A DNA stretch of 33,155 nt from Phormidesmis priestleyi Ana (lineage in GTDB: Bacteria > Cyanobacteriota > Cyanobacteriia > Phormidesmidales > Phormidesmidaceae), in the NCBI GenBank assembly GCA_001314865.1, contig LJZR01000040.1, positions 1 through 33,155 on the forward strand, in the 5' to 3' direction. Position numbers and translations under genes: made by a program. Positions 33,061-33,155 of the stretch are shown here, piece after piece (position 1 is the first letter of the stretch; each line of letters opens with the position of its first letter). The notes below the pieces were generated by a model, which was given only the letters and a program-made list of their open reading frames with translations, was not told the origin of the DNA and did no database searches.

Positions 33061-33155
33061 CTACTCAGGCTGGGGTAGGAGCGAGCGAGTACTTCCAGAA
33101 AACAGATCGACGAGTGCATCCAAGACATCAAGACCTTGCTTTCGCAGGGTAGATA
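33061..33155 (-). mobile_element. 3' end of an IS66-family transposase gene (partial)
   Basis: Read on the minus strand in the frame ending at the TAG (33061-33063), the sequence gives STLRKQGLDVLDALVDLFSG then STRSLLPQPE and stop. The STLRKQG...DAL pattern is typical of the C-terminus of IS66-type transposases. The stop directly abuts the mcrB remnant, with no room for the usual terminal inverted repeat, which suggests a truncated element. Only 30 codons are visible. Confidence 0.45.

Noticed and set aside
33060-33131. Upstream extension of the mcrB frame to 33131 and the window edge
   Set aside because: The residues do not resemble McrB, while another frame of the same bases gives a good transposase C-terminus.

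Overview
The window looks like an accessory defence island from a cyanobacterium. The octamer GCGATCGC (HIP1, typical of many cyanobacteria) occurs throughout, and several small proteins resemble cyanobacterial toxin-antitoxin and ribbon-helix-helix families. No rRNA, tRNA or CRISPR array was seen.

Layout, left to right. (1) Positions 1-5.3 kb hold a cluster of small, mostly unrecognised genes: putative helix-turn-helix proteins, a ribbon-helix-helix protein and a small membrane protein. They come with paralogous gene pairs, a duplicated leader carrying a dyad, a frameshifted gene copy, and an antitoxin followed by a truncated ParE/RelE-like toxin. This resembles a plasmid or degraded mobile region. 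(2) Positions 5.3-14.4 kb, all on the minus strand, form a vWA-MoxR-VMAP type conflict system. In transcription order it encodes an EAD-like/trypsin protease, a three-helix membrane protein, an EAD-like/VMAP-C protein, a MoxR-type AAA ATPase, a 1004-aa vWA protein with a C-terminal FGE-sulfatase (C-type-lectin-fold) domain, and two stand-alone FGE proteins. (3) Positions 14.5-32.5 kb, also minus strand, hold a complete BREX type 6 operon in canonical order: brxE, brxA, brxB, brxC, pglX, pglZ, brxD, brxHI. It is interrupted by an orphan DUF433 antitoxin-like gene (brxC/pglX) and a PIN toxin-antitoxin pair (pglX/pglZ). (4) The right edge holds the 3' remnant of an mcrB-like gene abutting a probable IS66 transposase C-terminus.

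The most interesting signal is at the 3' ends of the three FGE genes. Over a 24-codon block after the motif GGSW, codon positions 1 and 2 vary widely while position 3 stays C or T. This is what is expected if an adenine-rich template with AAC/AAT codons has been copied by an error-prone, adenine-mutating reverse transcriptase. The three genes therefore look like variable proteins of a diversity-generating retroelement (DGR). Neither a reverse transcriptase nor a template repeat is in the window, so diversification would have to act from elsewhere.

My inference is that the 5.3-14.4 kb module is a signalling or defence device whose ligand-binding ends (three FGE domains) are diversified, whose NTPase core (MoxR/vWA) relays recognition through VMAP, and whose paired EAD-like domains recruit the protease effector. 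It lies head-to-tail behind a phage-exclusion BREX operon.
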